Origin: Bradyrhizobium sp. JYMT SZCCT0180
Lineage (GTDB): Bacteria > Pseudomonadota > Alphaproteobacteria > Rhizobiales > Xanthobacteraceae
Length of the DNA stretch: 64,000 nt
Assembly: GCF_018130165.1 (NCBI RefSeq)
Contig: NZ_JAFCLZ010000011.1
Coordinates: 1 to 64,000, forward strand
Reading direction: 5' to 3'
Within the stretch, counting starts at the first letter, position 1. Every line of letters begins with the position of its first letter. Shown here piece by piece: positions 16,082 through 25,184 of the stretch. A program made the position numbers and the translations under genes. Under the pieces are notes generated by a model. The model was not told the DNA's origin, did not search any database, and worked only from the letters and a program-made list of their open reading frames with translations.

Positions 16082-16378
16082 ATGGCCGTTGACGGAAACT
16101 GGGATATCGTCATGACCACGCCGATGGGCGAGCGCAAGGCGACGCTGACGTTGTTGGCCTCTGGCGGTACGCTGACCGGCACGCAGGGCGCCGATGGGAA
16201 TTCCGCCGAAATCTTCGACGGCACCATCAGCGGCGACGCCGTCAACTGGAAGGTCTCGATCACCAACCCGATGCCGTTGACCCTCGAGTTTATTGGAAAG
16301 GTGTCCGGCGACAGCATGTCCGGCGAAATGGGCATCGGCCCGATGGGCAGCTTCCCGTTCACGGGCACTCGGGCCTGA
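16082..16378 (+). CDS. small beta-rich hypothetical protein
   Basis: This 98-residue protein is composed of short hydrophobic strands, beginning MAVDGNWDIVMTTPMGERKA and ending MGSFPFTGTRA. It has no signal peptide and no cysteines. The pattern suggests a small beta-barrel or sandwich (WD..M.TPMG..KATLTL...G.LTGT). No family name is given. It precedes an SH3-domain protein by 43 bp on the same strand. Confidence 0.8.
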   Translation: MAVDGNWDIVMTTPMGERKATLTLLASGGTLTGTQGADGNSAEIFDGTISGDAVNWKVSITNPMPLTLEFIGKVSGDSMSGEMGIGPMGSFPFTGTRA

Positions 16379-16421
16379 TCGCGAAATGAGGGAGTGCGTT
16401 GGCTCCCTCACCATTCGATCC

Positions 16422-17372
16422 ATGCAAAAGACTGCACTGCTTTCAATCGCCGTCGTCGCCTTCCTGGTGACGGCGGCGATCGCACAATCCGAGCCCGAGC
16501 CGGCATGGCGCGCCAGCGCGCTGGCGCTGGTGCCGGCCGGCTATGTCGCGGGCGAAGCCTACCGCACCACAGAGATGACCGGATATCTCGCGGTCTATCC
16601 AGCAGGCGCGAACGACCCCAAATCCCCTGCCAGCGTGTTCGCAGCCCGCCAGGTGCTCGTCGTCAAGCTCGACAAGGATGGCCGCGCATTGTCGGCGGAA
16701 TTGAAGCCGCGCAGCGACGCCACGCGCGGCAACCGCGACACCACGATGACCGATCCTGACGGTCAGGAAAGCGAGTTCGCAAAATCGCACGCCGAACTCG
16801 CGGCCAAGCGCGCGACGCTGCCTGACGGTACCGAGCCCTGCAGTCTCGGCGCATGGTCGGAGGATCGCGATCCAAAAGGCCTCAACGTCCGCGCCGAACC
16901 TTCGGTGAAATCGCGCGTGCTCGGCACGCTGCCGCCGCCCTATCGCCTGAAGATGGGTGGTAGTGAGAACACACCCGAAGACGGTTGGCTGACCGAATTC
17001 CGCATCATCGGCTTCAAGGACGGCTGGTTCCTGATCGAGGGCGCGACGCCGCCCGGCAAGGAATATGAGGACGAGAAGAAATATCCGCGCAACGCGCCAA
17101 AGCCCTATGCCGGCCGCGGCTGGGTCGCCGCAAGCAAGGTTGGCGCGAATTACGCCAATGGCGGCACGCGCATGGGCGGGCTGTTTCAGGCCCCATTCGC
17201 CGATGCAAAGTGGACACAAGCCCAGCGCAAGCTTGGCGGCACGCTCGACACCGACGGCGGCCCGAAGCGGCTCCTCGCCTGCAGCGGCTATTGGGGCCTC
17301 GTCGAAAGCCAGGACGGCGTGCGCGGCTGGTGGCGCAGCCTGTGCTCCAGCCAAGTCACGAATTGCAGTTGA
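16422..17372 (+). CDS. secreted protein with bacterial SH3 domain
   Basis: This 316-residue protein has a signal peptide (MQKTALLSIAVVAFLVTAAIAQ). Its middle contains an SH3b-type segment, WSEDRDPKGLNVRAEPSVKS (residues about 143-162), followed by a strand with VLGTLPPPYR. SH3b domains bind peptidoglycan or peptides outside the cytoplasm. The C-terminal third holds three cysteines that could form disulphides. It stands alone at the end of the rightward run. Confidence 0.8.
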   Translation: MQKTALLSIAVVAFLVTAAIAQSEPEPAWRASALALVPAGYVAGEAYRTTEMTGYLAVYPAGANDPKSPASVFAARQVLVVKLDKDGRALSAELKPRSDATRGNRDTTMTDPDGQESEFAKSHAELAAKRATLPDGTEPCSLGAWSEDRDPKGLNVRAEPSVKSRVLGTLPPPYRLKMGGSENTPEDGWLTEFRIIGFKDGWFLIEGATPPGKEYEDEKKYPRNAPKPYAGRGWVAASKVGANYANGGTRMGGLFQAPFADAKWTQAQRKLGGTLDTDGGPKRLLACSGYWGLVESQDGVRGWWRSLCSSQVTNCS

Positions 17373-17417
17373 AGGGGTGCGAGCGAACTAACCGCGATGG
17401 ATGCAACACCCACCGCT

Positions 17418-17539
17418 GTCGTCCCGGCCTTGAGCCGGGACCCATAACCCCGGTCGGCTGTTGTTGAAAGAAAGTCGTCGACCATCGAGCAAAACAACGA
17501 CTGCCGCGGCGTATGGGTCCCGGCCTTCGCCGGGACGAC
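17418..17539. repeat. dispersed palindromic repeat (type F)
   Basis: GTCGTCCCGGCCTTGAGCCG ... CTTCGCCGGGACGAC are complementary arms around a loop of about 80 nt. It separates convergent genes. Confidence 0.75.
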
Positions 17540-17558
17540 AAGTGAGACGCCAGCGCCG

Positions 17559-18245
17559 CTAGAACCAGATTTGCATCGGCAGGCCGTGGGCGTCCGGTGA
17601 CGGCGATCCGACGCTGCCTGCGGGTTCGCGCGCGGCAATCGCCACGGCGCAGGCGTCCAGCACATCGTCACGCTTCGCGCCGGTGCCGATCCGCGCCTTG
17701 CCCAGCCATTGCTCGATATCGCCAAGCCCGCTCCGCTTGAGCAACATCCGACGAAGCGAATCTCCTTCCTCGGATTTCTTCGACGGCAAGGGTCTGTTTG
17801 CGTTCAAGCGGAGAAACACCAGTTCGGGATGGACCTCGCGGACATCAAGCGCGCGATGCGCACGCCGGAACGCATCTACCTCCATGATCTTCGGTCCGAG
17901 ATGCCAGAGCTGGCGCGATATTCGCTTCTGGCCGCGCCGCAGGCATTCCCTGTTCGCTTCGTCGGGATTGTTGAAGTCTTGCCAAATCCAGCGCCGCGCG
18001 CCCGTGAAAACACGTGAGGTGTGCGGACGCAATTTGTCGCGGGCGAGCAGATCACAGGCGCGCTCGCCGTCATCGACCATGCCGATGGGGATATCGATCC
18101 CTGCCCGGTCGAACGGGCGCGACAACGCTTCCGAGACGTCGCGATGGAAGGAAACTTCGTGTGTGCCGCCTTCAAGACGCACTGCGACCCAGCCGTTGCT
18201 GAATCCATCGAGGCCGACAGCTCGGCAGCTCCCGCCCCCGCTCAC
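17559..18245 (-). CDS. DUF429 domain protein
   Basis: This 228-residue protein belongs to DUF429, a family with an RNase H-like fold. The acidic residues expected of that fold appear in VGLDGFSNGW, AGIDIPIGMVDD and DDVLDACAVAIAA near the C-terminus, together with an EVHPE motif. A nuclease or phosphotransferase role is plausible but unproven. Its start overlaps the stop of the maoC gene by 4 bp, so it is translated with maoC and probably also with the fumarase gene upstream. Confidence 0.85.
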   Translation of the reverse strand: MSGGGSCRAVGLDGFSNGWVAVRLEGGTHEVSFHRDVSEALSRPFDRAGIDIPIGMVDDGERACDLLARDKLRPHTSRVFTGARRWIWQDFNNPDEANRECLRRGQKRISRQLWHLGPKIMEVDAFRRAHRALDVREVHPELVFLRLNANRPLPSKKSEEGDSLRRMLLKRSGLGDIEQWLGKARIGTGAKRDDVLDACAVAIAAREPAGSVGSPSPDAHGLPMQIWF

Positions 18246-18700
18246 TTCGGCCGGCTTGGCACGATCGCAATCGGATTGAATGCGTAGACCGCCTCGCCGC
18301 GTTGATTATAGGCCGTCCATTTGATGCGAGCGACGCCATGCGGCTTCGAGCGTGAAGGCACCAGTTCGACCAATTCCCCTTCAAGATGAATGGTGTCGCC
18401 GGGCCGCACCGGCTTCAGCCAGCGCAGATCGTCGACGCCAGCGCCAAACAGCGGATGCGGTCCGAATGGACGACAACTCGAGGCGAGCCGCATCGCAATG
18501 GCCGCCGTGTGCCACCCGGAAGCGGCGAGGCCGCCAAGTATGGTATTCTTCGCCGCCTCCTCGTCGAGGTGAAATGGCTGCGGGTCATACTCGGTCGCGA
18601 AGCGAATGATGTCGTCCTTCGACACCGTCACTCCGTCGCTCTTGAAGCGCATCCCGAGCTTCAGGTCCTCGAACCATTCGACCATCGCACCCTCGCTCAC
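18242..18700 (-). CDS. MaoC-like dehydratase
   Basis: This 152-residue protein has a hot-dog fold of the MaoC (R)-hydratase type. The catalytic-type segment FATEYDPQPFHLDEEAAKNT (residues about 34-53) supplies the Asp/His pair, and VRPGDTIHLEGELVELVPSR is the usual second block. It probably hydrates an enoyl-CoA. It lies 15 bp downstream of the fumarase gene and overlaps DUF429. A start at 18685 is also possible. Confidence 0.9.
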   Translation of the reverse strand: MSEGAMVEWFEDLKLGMRFKSDGVTVSKDDIIRFATEYDPQPFHLDEEAAKNTILGGLAASGWHTAAIAMRLASSCRPFGPHPLFGAGVDDLRWLKPVRPGDTIHLEGELVELVPSRSKPHGVARIKWTAYNQRGEAVYAFNPIAIVPSRPK

Positions 18701-18715
18701 AATCCGGACGCCGCC

Positions 18716-20368
18716 TCACCCCAGATTCAGTTCCTTGAAGAAGTCATTGCCCTTGTCGTCGATGATGATGAAGGCCGGGAAATCCACCACCTCGATGCGC
18801 CAGATCGCTTCCATGCCGAGTTCGGGATATTCCACCACCTCGACCTTCTTGATGCAGTGCTCGGCGAGGTTTGCCGCGGCGCCGCCGATCGAGCCGAGAT
18901 AGAAGCCGCCGTGCTTCTTGCAGGCCTCACGCACCGCGACCGCGCGGTTGCCCTTGGCGACCATCACCATCGATCCACCCGCCGCCTGGAACTGATCGAC
19001 AAACGAATCCATGCGTCCCGCGGTGGTCGGGCCGAACGCGCCGGAGGCGTAGCCGTCCGGCGTCTTGGCGGGGCCGGCGTAATAGACCGGATGGTTCTTG
19101 AAATAATCCGGCAGCGGCTCGCCCTTCTCCAGCCGCTCGCGCAATTTGGCGTGGGCGGAATCGCGCGCGACGATCATGGTGCCGGTCATCGACACCCGCG
19201 TCTTGATCGGGTGCTTTGAAAGCGTCGCCAGAATATCCTTCATCGGCCGGTTGAGATCGATTTTTACCACCTCGCCGCCGAGCGCCTGCTCGACCGCCGG
19301 CAAATACTGCGCGGGGTTGTGCTCAAGCTCCTCGAGATAGACGCCGTCTTTCGTGATCTTGCCGAGCACTTGCCGGTCGGCCGAACAGGACACGCCGAGA
19401 CCGATGGGCAGCGACGCGCCGTGGCGCGGCATCCGGATCACGCGCACGTCGTGGCAGAAGTATTTGCCGCCGAACTGCGCGCCGACGCCGAGCGACTGCG
19501 TCATCTTCAGGATCTCCTGCTCCATCTCCAGGTCGCGGAAGGCGTTGCCGTCGGCCGAACCGTGCGTGGGCAGCGCATCGAGATATCGCGCGGACGCCAG
19601 CTTCACCGTCTTCATGCAAAGCTCGGCCGAGGTGCCGCCGATCACGATCGCGAGGTGATAGGGCGGGCACGCCGCGGTGCCCAGCGTCAGCACCTTCTCC
19701 TTCAGGAACGCCAGCAGGCGGTCCTTGGTCAGCACCGACGGCGTCGCCTGGAACAGGAAACTCTTGTTGGCGGAACCGCCGCCCTTGGCCATGAACATGA
19801 ACTTGTAGGCGTCATCGCCCTCGGCGTAGATCTCGCACTGCGCCGGCATGTTGTTGGCGGTGTTCTTTTCCTCATACATCGAGATCGGCGCCACCTGCGA
19901 GTAGCGCAGGTTACGGCGCAAATAGGCGTCGCGCGCGCCTTCCGAGAGCGCGGCCTCGTCGTCGCCGTCGGTGATCACGCGGGCGCCCTTCTTGCCCATG
20001 ATGATCGCGGTGCCGGTGTCCTGGCACATCGGCAGCACGCCGCCGGCGGCGATGTTGGCGTTCTTGAGGAAATCGAACGCCACGAACTTGTCGTTGTCGC
20101 TGGCTTCCTTGTCCTCGAGGATGCTCGCCAGCTGCTTCAGATGGCCGGGCCGCAGATAGTGATTGATGTCACCGAAGGCGGCCTCGGACAGCGCCCGCAG
20201 CGCCTCGCGCGACACCACCAGCATGTCCTTACCGAGCACCTTCTCGACCCGCACGCCGTCCGCCGTGATCTTCTTGTAGGGCGTGGTGTCCGCGCCCAGC
20301 GGAAACAGCGGCGTGTGCTTGTAGGGCGGAACGGGCTTCTGGTCGGGAAAGGCGGTCGGGGCGTTCAT
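18716..20368 (-). CDS. class I fumarate hydratase
   Basis: This 550-residue protein is a fused single-chain class I fumarase, an iron-sulphur enzyme interconverting fumarate and malate in the TCA cycle. It contains the alpha-part motif GVLPMCQDTGTAIIMGKKG and the beta-part segment FGPTTAGRMDSFVDQFQ. Cluster cysteines C120 (MCQDTG, counted from the chosen start) and two later ones near ACPPYH and GVSCSADR fit. The start at MNAPTAFPD is preferred on family length; a start 39 nt further upstream (MDASAPKT) is possible. It heads a likely operon with maoC and DUF429. Confidence 0.93.
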   Translation of the reverse strand: MNAPTAFPDQKPVPPYKHTPLFPLGADTTPYKKITADGVRVEKVLGKDMLVVSREALRALSEAAFGDINHYLRPGHLKQLASILEDKEASDNDKFVAFDFLKNANIAAGGVLPMCQDTGTAIIMGKKGARVITDGDDEAALSEGARDAYLRRNLRYSQVAPISMYEEKNTANNMPAQCEIYAEGDDAYKFMFMAKGGGSANKSFLFQATPSVLTKDRLLAFLKEKVLTLGTAACPPYHLAIVIGGTSAELCMKTVKLASARYLDALPTHGSADGNAFRDLEMEQEILKMTQSLGVGAQFGGKYFCHDVRVIRMPRHGASLPIGLGVSCSADRQVLGKITKDGVYLEELEHNPAQYLPAVEQALGGEVVKIDLNRPMKDILATLSKHPIKTRVSMTGTMIVARDSAHAKLRERLEKGEPLPDYFKNHPVYYAGPAKTPDGYASGAFGPTTAGRMDSFVDQFQAAGGSMVMVAKGNRAVAVREACKKHGGFYLGSIGGAAANLAEHCIKKVEVVEYPELGMEAIWRIEVVDFPAFIIIDDKGNDFFKELNLG

Positions 20369-20492
20369 GGGCTGGGCTCGCAGGGTTTTGGGGGCGGAAG
20401 CGTCCATGGGACACCCCGGCATTTGAACCGTTCTAAGCACTTTTGACACAAAAGGAAGGTTCCCGAATGGCTAGCAGCAATCGAAATCGAGA

Positions 20493-21023
20493 ATGACGAC
20501 TATTCCCACCGCAGTGTCGACCGAAACAGTGGCCGCCCCTCCCCCGGTCCCGACCGCAGCCAGCCTGTCCGGCCTCAGCATCGCCCTGATCATCATCGCG
20601 GTGCTCGAACTCCTCGACGGCATTTCGGTGGCATGGGGGATCTTTGGTGATCCTGAGATCGAGGTGCCAGCCATCAGTGGCGCTGCCAGCCTCATGCACC
20701 CGCTGCTGGCGCTGGCGGCCCTGGTATTCGCCGCCTTTGGGCGCGTGCGGCCTGCGATTGTCATGCTCGGCGCTGTCATTATCGTGACCTGGCTGAAATA
20801 CATGCCAACCGTGCTGTCGTCAGGAATAGACGCGGTCGGCTTTGGCGCGATCTGGTCGCCTGCGCAGATCATCGCGTTTCCGCTCGTGGCTGTGTGCGCG
20901 ATCTTCCTTGCCGCGCGCGACCGGCGGCTGCTCGTTGCCACCGCGCTGGTCAGCTTTCCCACCCTGTTCAACATCGCCGCCATCATCGCGATTGCCATCG
21001 GCCTCGCCATACGCGGGACCTGA
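20493..21023 (+). CDS. membrane protein, first of a tandem paralogous pair
   Basis: This 176-residue protein has a proline/valine-rich head and about five hydrophobic helices. Stretches such as HPLLALAALVFAAFGRVRPA, GAVIIVTWLKYMP and AARDRRLLVATALVSFPTL are closely matched in the next protein. The stop and the next start overlap as TGATG. The family is unrecognised and no binding residues stand out. It is divergent from the fumarase operon. Confidence 0.82.
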   Translation: MTTIPTAVSTETVAAPPPVPTAASLSGLSIALIIIAVLELLDGISVAWGIFGDPEIEVPAISGAASLMHPLLALAALVFAAFGRVRPAIVMLGAVIIVTWLKYMPTVLSSGIDAVGFGAIWSPAQIIAFPLVAVCAIFLAARDRRLLVATALVSFPTLFNIAAIIAIAIGLAIRGT

Positions 21024-21601
21024 TGCACAACGCCGGCAAGCCAATGGGGACACCGATGACCACGGTCGAGATGCGCGCCGCTGCCCCGGCGGCCGGGATC
21101 GACGCTGCCACATCAGCGCCGCGCCGGATCGGCCTGCGCATCGCGCTGTCTGTGATCGCGCTGATGGAGCTCTACTGGGGCATGTCGAGCGCGCCGACGC
21201 TGCTGGACGATATGTCGAAAATCCCGGGTCACGGCATCGGCGCGGCCATCGTCAAGCTGCACCTGGCCGTCCATCCGGTGCTGGCGCTGTCGGCGCTGCT
21301 GTTCGCGGCGATCGGTTACGTGCGCCACGCGGTCATGGCGCTCGGCGCGGTCATGCTCATGACCTGGCTGAGCTACATGCCCTCGGTGATCAGGCACGGG
21401 CTCGCGTTCAACGGCCCTTACGCGGCGCTGGAAACATCCGTGCAAATCATCCTGTTCCCGCTGATGGCCGCCTTTGCCATCGCCTGTGCGGCACGCGACC
21501 AGCGGCTCGGGGCCGCCACGGCGCTGGTCAGCACGCCGACCCTGCTCAACCTGTTCACCACGATGGCGTTCTTTATCGCAATGACGATGCGCGGCTTCTG
21601 A
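21023..21601 (+). CDS. membrane protein, second of a tandem paralogous pair
   Basis: The 192-residue product shares the core of its neighbour: HPVLALSALLFAAIGYVRHA, GAVMLMTWLSYMP and AARDQRLGAATALVSTPTL. It has a longer polar head. ATG codons at 21044 and 21056 are alternative starts; the last has GGGGACACC upstream, but the first overlaps the previous stop by one base, favouring coupling. Role unknown. Confidence 0.82.
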   Translation: MHNAGKPMGTPMTTVEMRAAAPAAGIDAATSAPRRIGLRIALSVIALMELYWGMSSAPTLLDDMSKIPGHGIGAAIVKLHLAVHPVLALSALLFAAIGYVRHAVMALGAVMLMTWLSYMPSVIRHGLAFNGPYAALETSVQIILFPLMAAFAIACAARDQRLGAATALVSTPTLLNLFTTMAFFIAMTMRGF

Positions 21602-21673
21602 TTGACATTCGAATAGGCCTCTTGCAGGAAGCTGCCGCGCAAGCTTCAATGGGGCCCAGAGGGGCATTTACAA

Positions 21674-22147
21674 ATGATATCACGACGACAGTTTCGCCGA
21701 TCGGTCCTGGTCACGGCCGCGCTGGCGCTGGCGGCCTTCTCCGCCTCGCCGGCCCGCGCCGACCGCTGCGACGACGTCGCCAAGCAGCTCGCCGGCCAGA
21801 TCGACGGGGTCAAGGTCAACTTCAAGGCGCGCAACATCGTCTATCTGACGCATCCCGCCACCAAGGAATTTTCGATCGGCTGCCGCGGCCAGAACTACTC
21901 GCTCGAGCTCTTTGCCAAGACCGACCGAAAATTCAAACCGGAATTCCTTGCACTGGTCGCCAACGCCGGCGCGCTCGTCTTCACCATTCCGAAGCCCGAC
22001 GTCGTGACCGGCTCGACGCGCTGCATGAAGCGGATGGGCATCCTGCGCGGCGACAAGGTTTCGATGCGCTTCCGCCGACTCAACATGGAATGCACGCGGA
22101 CCAAGACCGAGGCCTCGATTGCGGTCACACGCGGCAAGGACGAGTAG
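21674..22147 (+). CDS. periplasmic hypothetical protein
   Basis: This 157-residue protein has a twin-arginine-like head (MISRRQFRRSVLVTAALALA) and an Ala-rich signal ending ARAD at about residue 30, so it is exported by Sec or Tat. The mature part contains four cysteines and a beta-rich body. No family is recognised. It lies 72 bp after the membrane pair and may be co-transcribed with it. Confidence 0.8.
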   Translation: MISRRQFRRSVLVTAALALAAFSASPARADRCDDVAKQLAGQIDGVKVNFKARNIVYLTHPATKEFSIGCRGQNYSLELFAKTDRKFKPEFLALVANAGALVFTIPKPDVVTGSTRCMKRMGILRGDKVSMRFRRLNMECTRTKTEASIAVTRGKDE

Positions 22148-22287
22148 CCGCGGCCCTTCCGGAATCTGCTGCATTCTAATGAATTTTCGGGCGCCCCGTT
22201 CACCATCGGGCGGGATCGCCGGCCGGGATTCACACATCGTTCGCTTCAATGCCTCCAGTGTCGGAGGCAACGAAAAGGATGATGCCG

Positions 22288-22488
22288 ATGGATATCTCTG
22301 CTGTGTCCGCGCCGGTGCTGATCAAGCCGCCTGAAGCCAGCGCGCCCAAAACTGATCTAAAGCTCACGGAAGTGAAGCCCGCCGACGTACAAAACGGCGC
22401 CGCCGCCGACGGCACGCGCCTGCCGAAGCCGACGCTGCTTGCCGCCCTGCCGCCCGGACAGGGAACGCGGGTCGACCAGCTCGCATAG
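22288..22488 (+). CDS. small proline-rich hypothetical protein
   Basis: The start was chosen for the AAAAGGA ribosome binding site 9 nt upstream; in-frame ATGs at 22279 and 22249 are alternatives. The 66-residue product (MDISAVSAPVLIKPPEASAP...) is rich in Pro, Ala and Lys and looks disordered. Function unknown. It resembles short Bradyrhizobium proteins of no known role. Confidence 0.55.
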   Translation: MDISAVSAPVLIKPPEASAPKTDLKLTEVKPADVQNGAAADGTRLPKPTLLAALPPGQGTRVDQLA

Positions 22489-22580
22489 AGGCTGCTCGCC
22501 CTTGGCCTTGTCGGGGCCAAACGCCGCAAGTTTGCCGAAAAATCGCGCGATCATGATGCCCCAGGCAATGGGGATACCGC

Positions 22581-23255
22581 ATGATCGCGAAGCTGTTGCT
22601 GCAGAATACTTTCTTCGTCGTCGGGATGGGTACGCTGCTGTTTGCCTCCGCCGGCACGCTGCATTGGCCCGGCGCGTGGGCATGCCTTGCGACCTCGGCG
22701 GTGCTCGGCCCGGCCTGCGGCCTGTGGCTTGCGAAGACCGATCCTGCGCTGCTCGCCGAGCGGATGCGGCTGACGGCGCGCGAGGAACAGCCGGCCGCCG
22801 ACAAGAAGTTCATGCTGGTGTTCGCCGCCACGGGGTTGATCTGGTTCGTCGCGATGGGACTGGACCGGCGCATGCAGGCCTCCGATGTCCCCCTGGTTCT
22901 GCAGATGCTGGGCCTTGCCATGTACCTGCTCTCGACCGGCTTCATCATGTGGGTGTTTCGCGAAAACTCGTTCGCGGCCCCCGTGATCAAGGTACAGACC
23001 GCGCGCGACCATCATGTGATCTCGACGGGTCCATACGCCTTCGTCCGTCATCCCATGTACAGCGGCATCATGCTGTTTTTCATCGGCGTGCCGCTGCTGC
23101 TGGGATCCTGGTGGGGCGTGGCGCTGGCGCCGCTGTTCGCCATCCTGTTCGCGGTACGCACCCGTATTGAGGAGCGCACGCTGATCGCGGGCCTGCCGGG
23201 CTATGCTGACTACGCCGCGCGCGTGCGCTATCGTCTGATTCCGGGAATCTGGTGA
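22581..23255 (+). CDS. isoprenylcysteine carboxyl methyltransferase family (PEMT-like)
   Basis: This 224-residue integral membrane protein has a C-terminal SAM-methyltransferase signature: VISTGPYAFVRHPMYSGIML (residues about 148-167) and RTRIEERTLIAGLPGYADYA. These are typical of the ICMT/phospholipid-N-methyltransferase superfamily. The GPY.(F/Y)VRHP and EE..L motifs form the cofactor and membrane-proximal site. The substrate is unknown. It is followed after 7 bp by a GFA-family gene. Confidence 0.88.
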   Translation: MIAKLLLQNTFFVVGMGTLLFASAGTLHWPGAWACLATSAVLGPACGLWLAKTDPALLAERMRLTAREEQPAADKKFMLVFAATGLIWFVAMGLDRRMQASDVPLVLQMLGLAMYLLSTGFIMWVFRENSFAAPVIKVQTARDHHVISTGPYAFVRHPMYSGIMLFFIGVPLLLGSWWGVALAPLFAILFAVRTRIEERTLIAGLPGYADYAARVRYRLIPGIW

Positions 23256-23262
23256 GGGACAC

Positions 23263-23622
23263 ATGCCTGAAAGCAAGACCTACACGGGCGGCTGCCATTG
23301 CGGCCAAGTTCGATTCGAATGCACCACCGACCTCGCAATGGTGACCGCCTGCAATTGTTCGATCTGCACCAAGAAGGGCCTGCATATCACGTTCCTGGAG
23401 CCGAAGAGCTTTCAGCTCCGCGCCGGCGAGGACAATTTGCGCGAATATCTCTTCAACAAGCACGCGATCCGCCACCAGCTCTGCATCGATTGCGGCGTCG
23501 AGGTTTTTGCGCGCGGCGCCAAACCTGACGGCAGCGAAGTGGTGGCGCTCAATGTGAGTTGCATCGACGGCGTCGAGCTATCGAAGCTCACGATGACGCC
23601 GTTCGATGGGCGGAGCAGGTGA
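23263..23622 (+). CDS. GFA-family zinc protein
   Basis: This 119-residue protein of the glutathione-dependent formaldehyde-activating (GFA) family has zinc cysteine motifs GGCHCGQVRFEC (residues 6-17) and ACNCSICTKKG (residues about 28-38), and a third CIDCGVEVF block. The family name derives from Gfa, but most members have other or unknown functions. It is 7 bp from the methyltransferase gene, suggesting an operon. Confidence 0.9.
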   Translation: MPESKTYTGGCHCGQVRFECTTDLAMVTACNCSICTKKGLHITFLEPKSFQLRAGEDNLREYLFNKHAIRHQLCIDCGVEVFARGAKPDGSEVVALNVSCIDGVELSKLTMTPFDGRSR

Positions 23623-23651
23623 AATGAAAGCGCTGCTGTCGCTGCGTCGAC

Positions 23652-23822
23652 GGTGAGCTCCCTCGCCCCGTTCTTCACGGGGTCGAGACGAGCGAAGCTC
23701 GCTCTTAGAGGGTTGGGGTGAGGGACTCCATCCGCGAAAGCGGTGCAAGTTGATAGTCCGGTACCCCCTCACCCGGCGCTACGCGCCGACCTCTCCCCGC
23801 AAGCGGGGCGAGGTTGAGGAGC
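23652..23822. repeat. repeat-rich spacer with CCCTCACCC palindromes
   Basis: Two facing arms (GGTTGGGGTGAGGGACTCC and CCCCCTCACCCGGCGCTACG) plus CTCCCCGCAAGCGGGG hairpins form a dispersed-repeat cluster between the GFA and GST genes. No gene is seen here. Confidence 0.7.
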
Positions 23823-23839
23823 CCGCAGCGACCCGCCTC

Positions 23840-24547
23840 TCACACATCCAGCGCCTTGTAGCGCCGGAATATTCCGTCTTCGTTGAACTCGATCCGCCGC
23901 TCGCTGGCGAGATAGGCCTTGATGTTCGGCCGCGCGGCGACGCGGTCATGCAGTTCGACCAGGGCCGGAATGTTCTTTTCAAACGCTTTCATGCGCTTGG
24001 GAAAAGCGTAGCGCAGCCCCTCCACGATCTGGAACAGCGACAGGTCGACATAGGTCAGGCGCCGGCCGGTAACGTAGCCGCCGCCACCCGCGGCCAGCAA
24101 CGCCTCGAAATAATCCAGATATTTCGGCACCCGTGATTTCCAGAATTCTTCCGTGCGCTTTTTGGCCGGCGCCTTCTGCTCCTCGTAATACAGCGACGGG
24201 CCGAGCGGATGATGGGTGTCATGAACTTCCAGCACGAAATCCGTAATGGTGAGCTGCAGCTGGTGCACCCACAGCCTTGCCGCTTCCGCCTTCGGCGCCA
24301 GCCCATGGCGCGCGCCGAGATAGAGCAGGATGTTGGCGGTCTGGCCGATCACGAGGTTTCCCGCTTTCAGGAACGGCGGAGCAAAAGGCGGCGTGCCCTT
24401 TGCAGTCTCCATCATCTTCATCATCGCGCTGGTGCCGTTGCCGGTTCGCGCCACGTCGGTATAGGCCGCGCCGGCTTCTTCCAGCGCAAGCCGGACGTAT
24501 TCGCCGCGGCCCTGAATATGTGGCCAGTAATACAGTTGATAGCGCAT
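23840..24547 (-). CDS. glutathione S-transferase family protein
   Basis: The 235-residue product begins MRYQLYYWPHIQGRGEYVRL, the thioredoxin-like N-terminal GST domain with a tyrosine-rich glutathione site. The cis-proline region is FAPPFLKAGNLVIGQTANIL. The helical C-terminal domain follows (residues about 90-215). The start was chosen because a GGAG lies 9 nt before it. Upstream ATGs at 24556 and 24589 are alternatives. The substrate is unknown. Confidence 0.9.
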   Translation of the reverse strand: MRYQLYYWPHIQGRGEYVRLALEEAGAAYTDVARTGNGTSAMMKMMETAKGTPPFAPPFLKAGNLVIGQTANILLYLGARHGLAPKAEAARLWVHQLQLTITDFVLEVHDTHHPLGPSLYYEEQKAPAKKRTEEFWKSRVPKYLDYFEALLAAGGGGYVTGRRLTYVDLSLFQIVEGLRYAFPKRMKAFEKNIPALVELHDRVAARPNIKAYLASERRIEFNEDGIFRRYKALDV

Positions 24548-24743
24548 CGACGGCATCTCCAAAGAGCCCTGCTCGCAGCCATAACACATCAGTCCGCATT
24601 TCGTTCGTCACAATGGGATCGGGCTTGTGCCCATCGCAGCACAATCGCGTTTCGTGGATTCTCCACAGGCGCGAATCTGTCCGGCGGCGGGAGGCCGTGT
24701 TAGGTTGCGGGTGCCGGATTCCTCACCACGACAGGAGCATGGG

Positions 24744-25184
24744 ATGGCGGATAACAAGAAGAAGCGCGGCGGTGCCGATGCCGCGCTGATCGCAATGAGC
24801 GAAGCTTACGAAGTCGCCTACTGGTCGAAGAAATTGAAGATCACGCCCGCCCAGCTGAAAGCCGCCGTCAAGACAGTCGGCCACTCCGCCAGGAAAGTGG
24901 AAGCCTATATCGGGGAGCAGAAACACAAGGCCGCCGACCGCGCCCTGATCGCCATCACCCAGCCCCACGAAGTCCGCTACTGGTCGAAGAAGTTCAAGGT
25001 CACCCCGGCAAAGCTGAAGACTGCGGTGGCCGCCGTCGGGCATTCGTCGAAAAACGTCGGTGCCTATCTGGCCAAGAAGAAGACGACCAAGAAGGCCGTC
25101 AAAAAGGCAGCGAAAAAGAAGACCGCCAAAAAAAAGACCGCCAAGAGGACGTTAAAGAAGGCGTCAAAGAAAAAGGCCGCCTGA
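24744..25184 (+). CDS. tandem DUF3606 protein with histone-H1-like tail
   Basis: This 146-residue protein has two DUF3606 units. Unit 1 is residues about 10-56 with EVAYWSKKLKITPAQLKAAV, and unit 2 is residues about 62-110 with EVRYWSKKFKVTPAKLKTAV; they are strongly alike. A lysine/alanine tail (residues 110-146) repeats AKKKTAKKKTAKR and is almost purely basic, as in histone H1-like bacterial proteins. It probably binds DNA or RNA. A GGAG ribosome binding site precedes the ATG. The stop codon lies in the loop of a terminator hairpin. Confidence 0.88.
   Translation: MADNKKKRGGADAALIAMSEAYEVAYWSKKLKITPAQLKAAVKTVGHSARKVEAYIGEQKHKAADRALIAITQPHEVRYWSKKFKVTPAKLKTAVAAVGHSSKNVGAYLAKKKTTKKAVKKAAKKKTAKKKTAKRTLKKASKKKAA

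Noticed and set aside
24200..24800. Possible overlapping frames near the GST start
   Set aside because: Antisense or out-of-frame shadows of the GST and DUF3606 genes.
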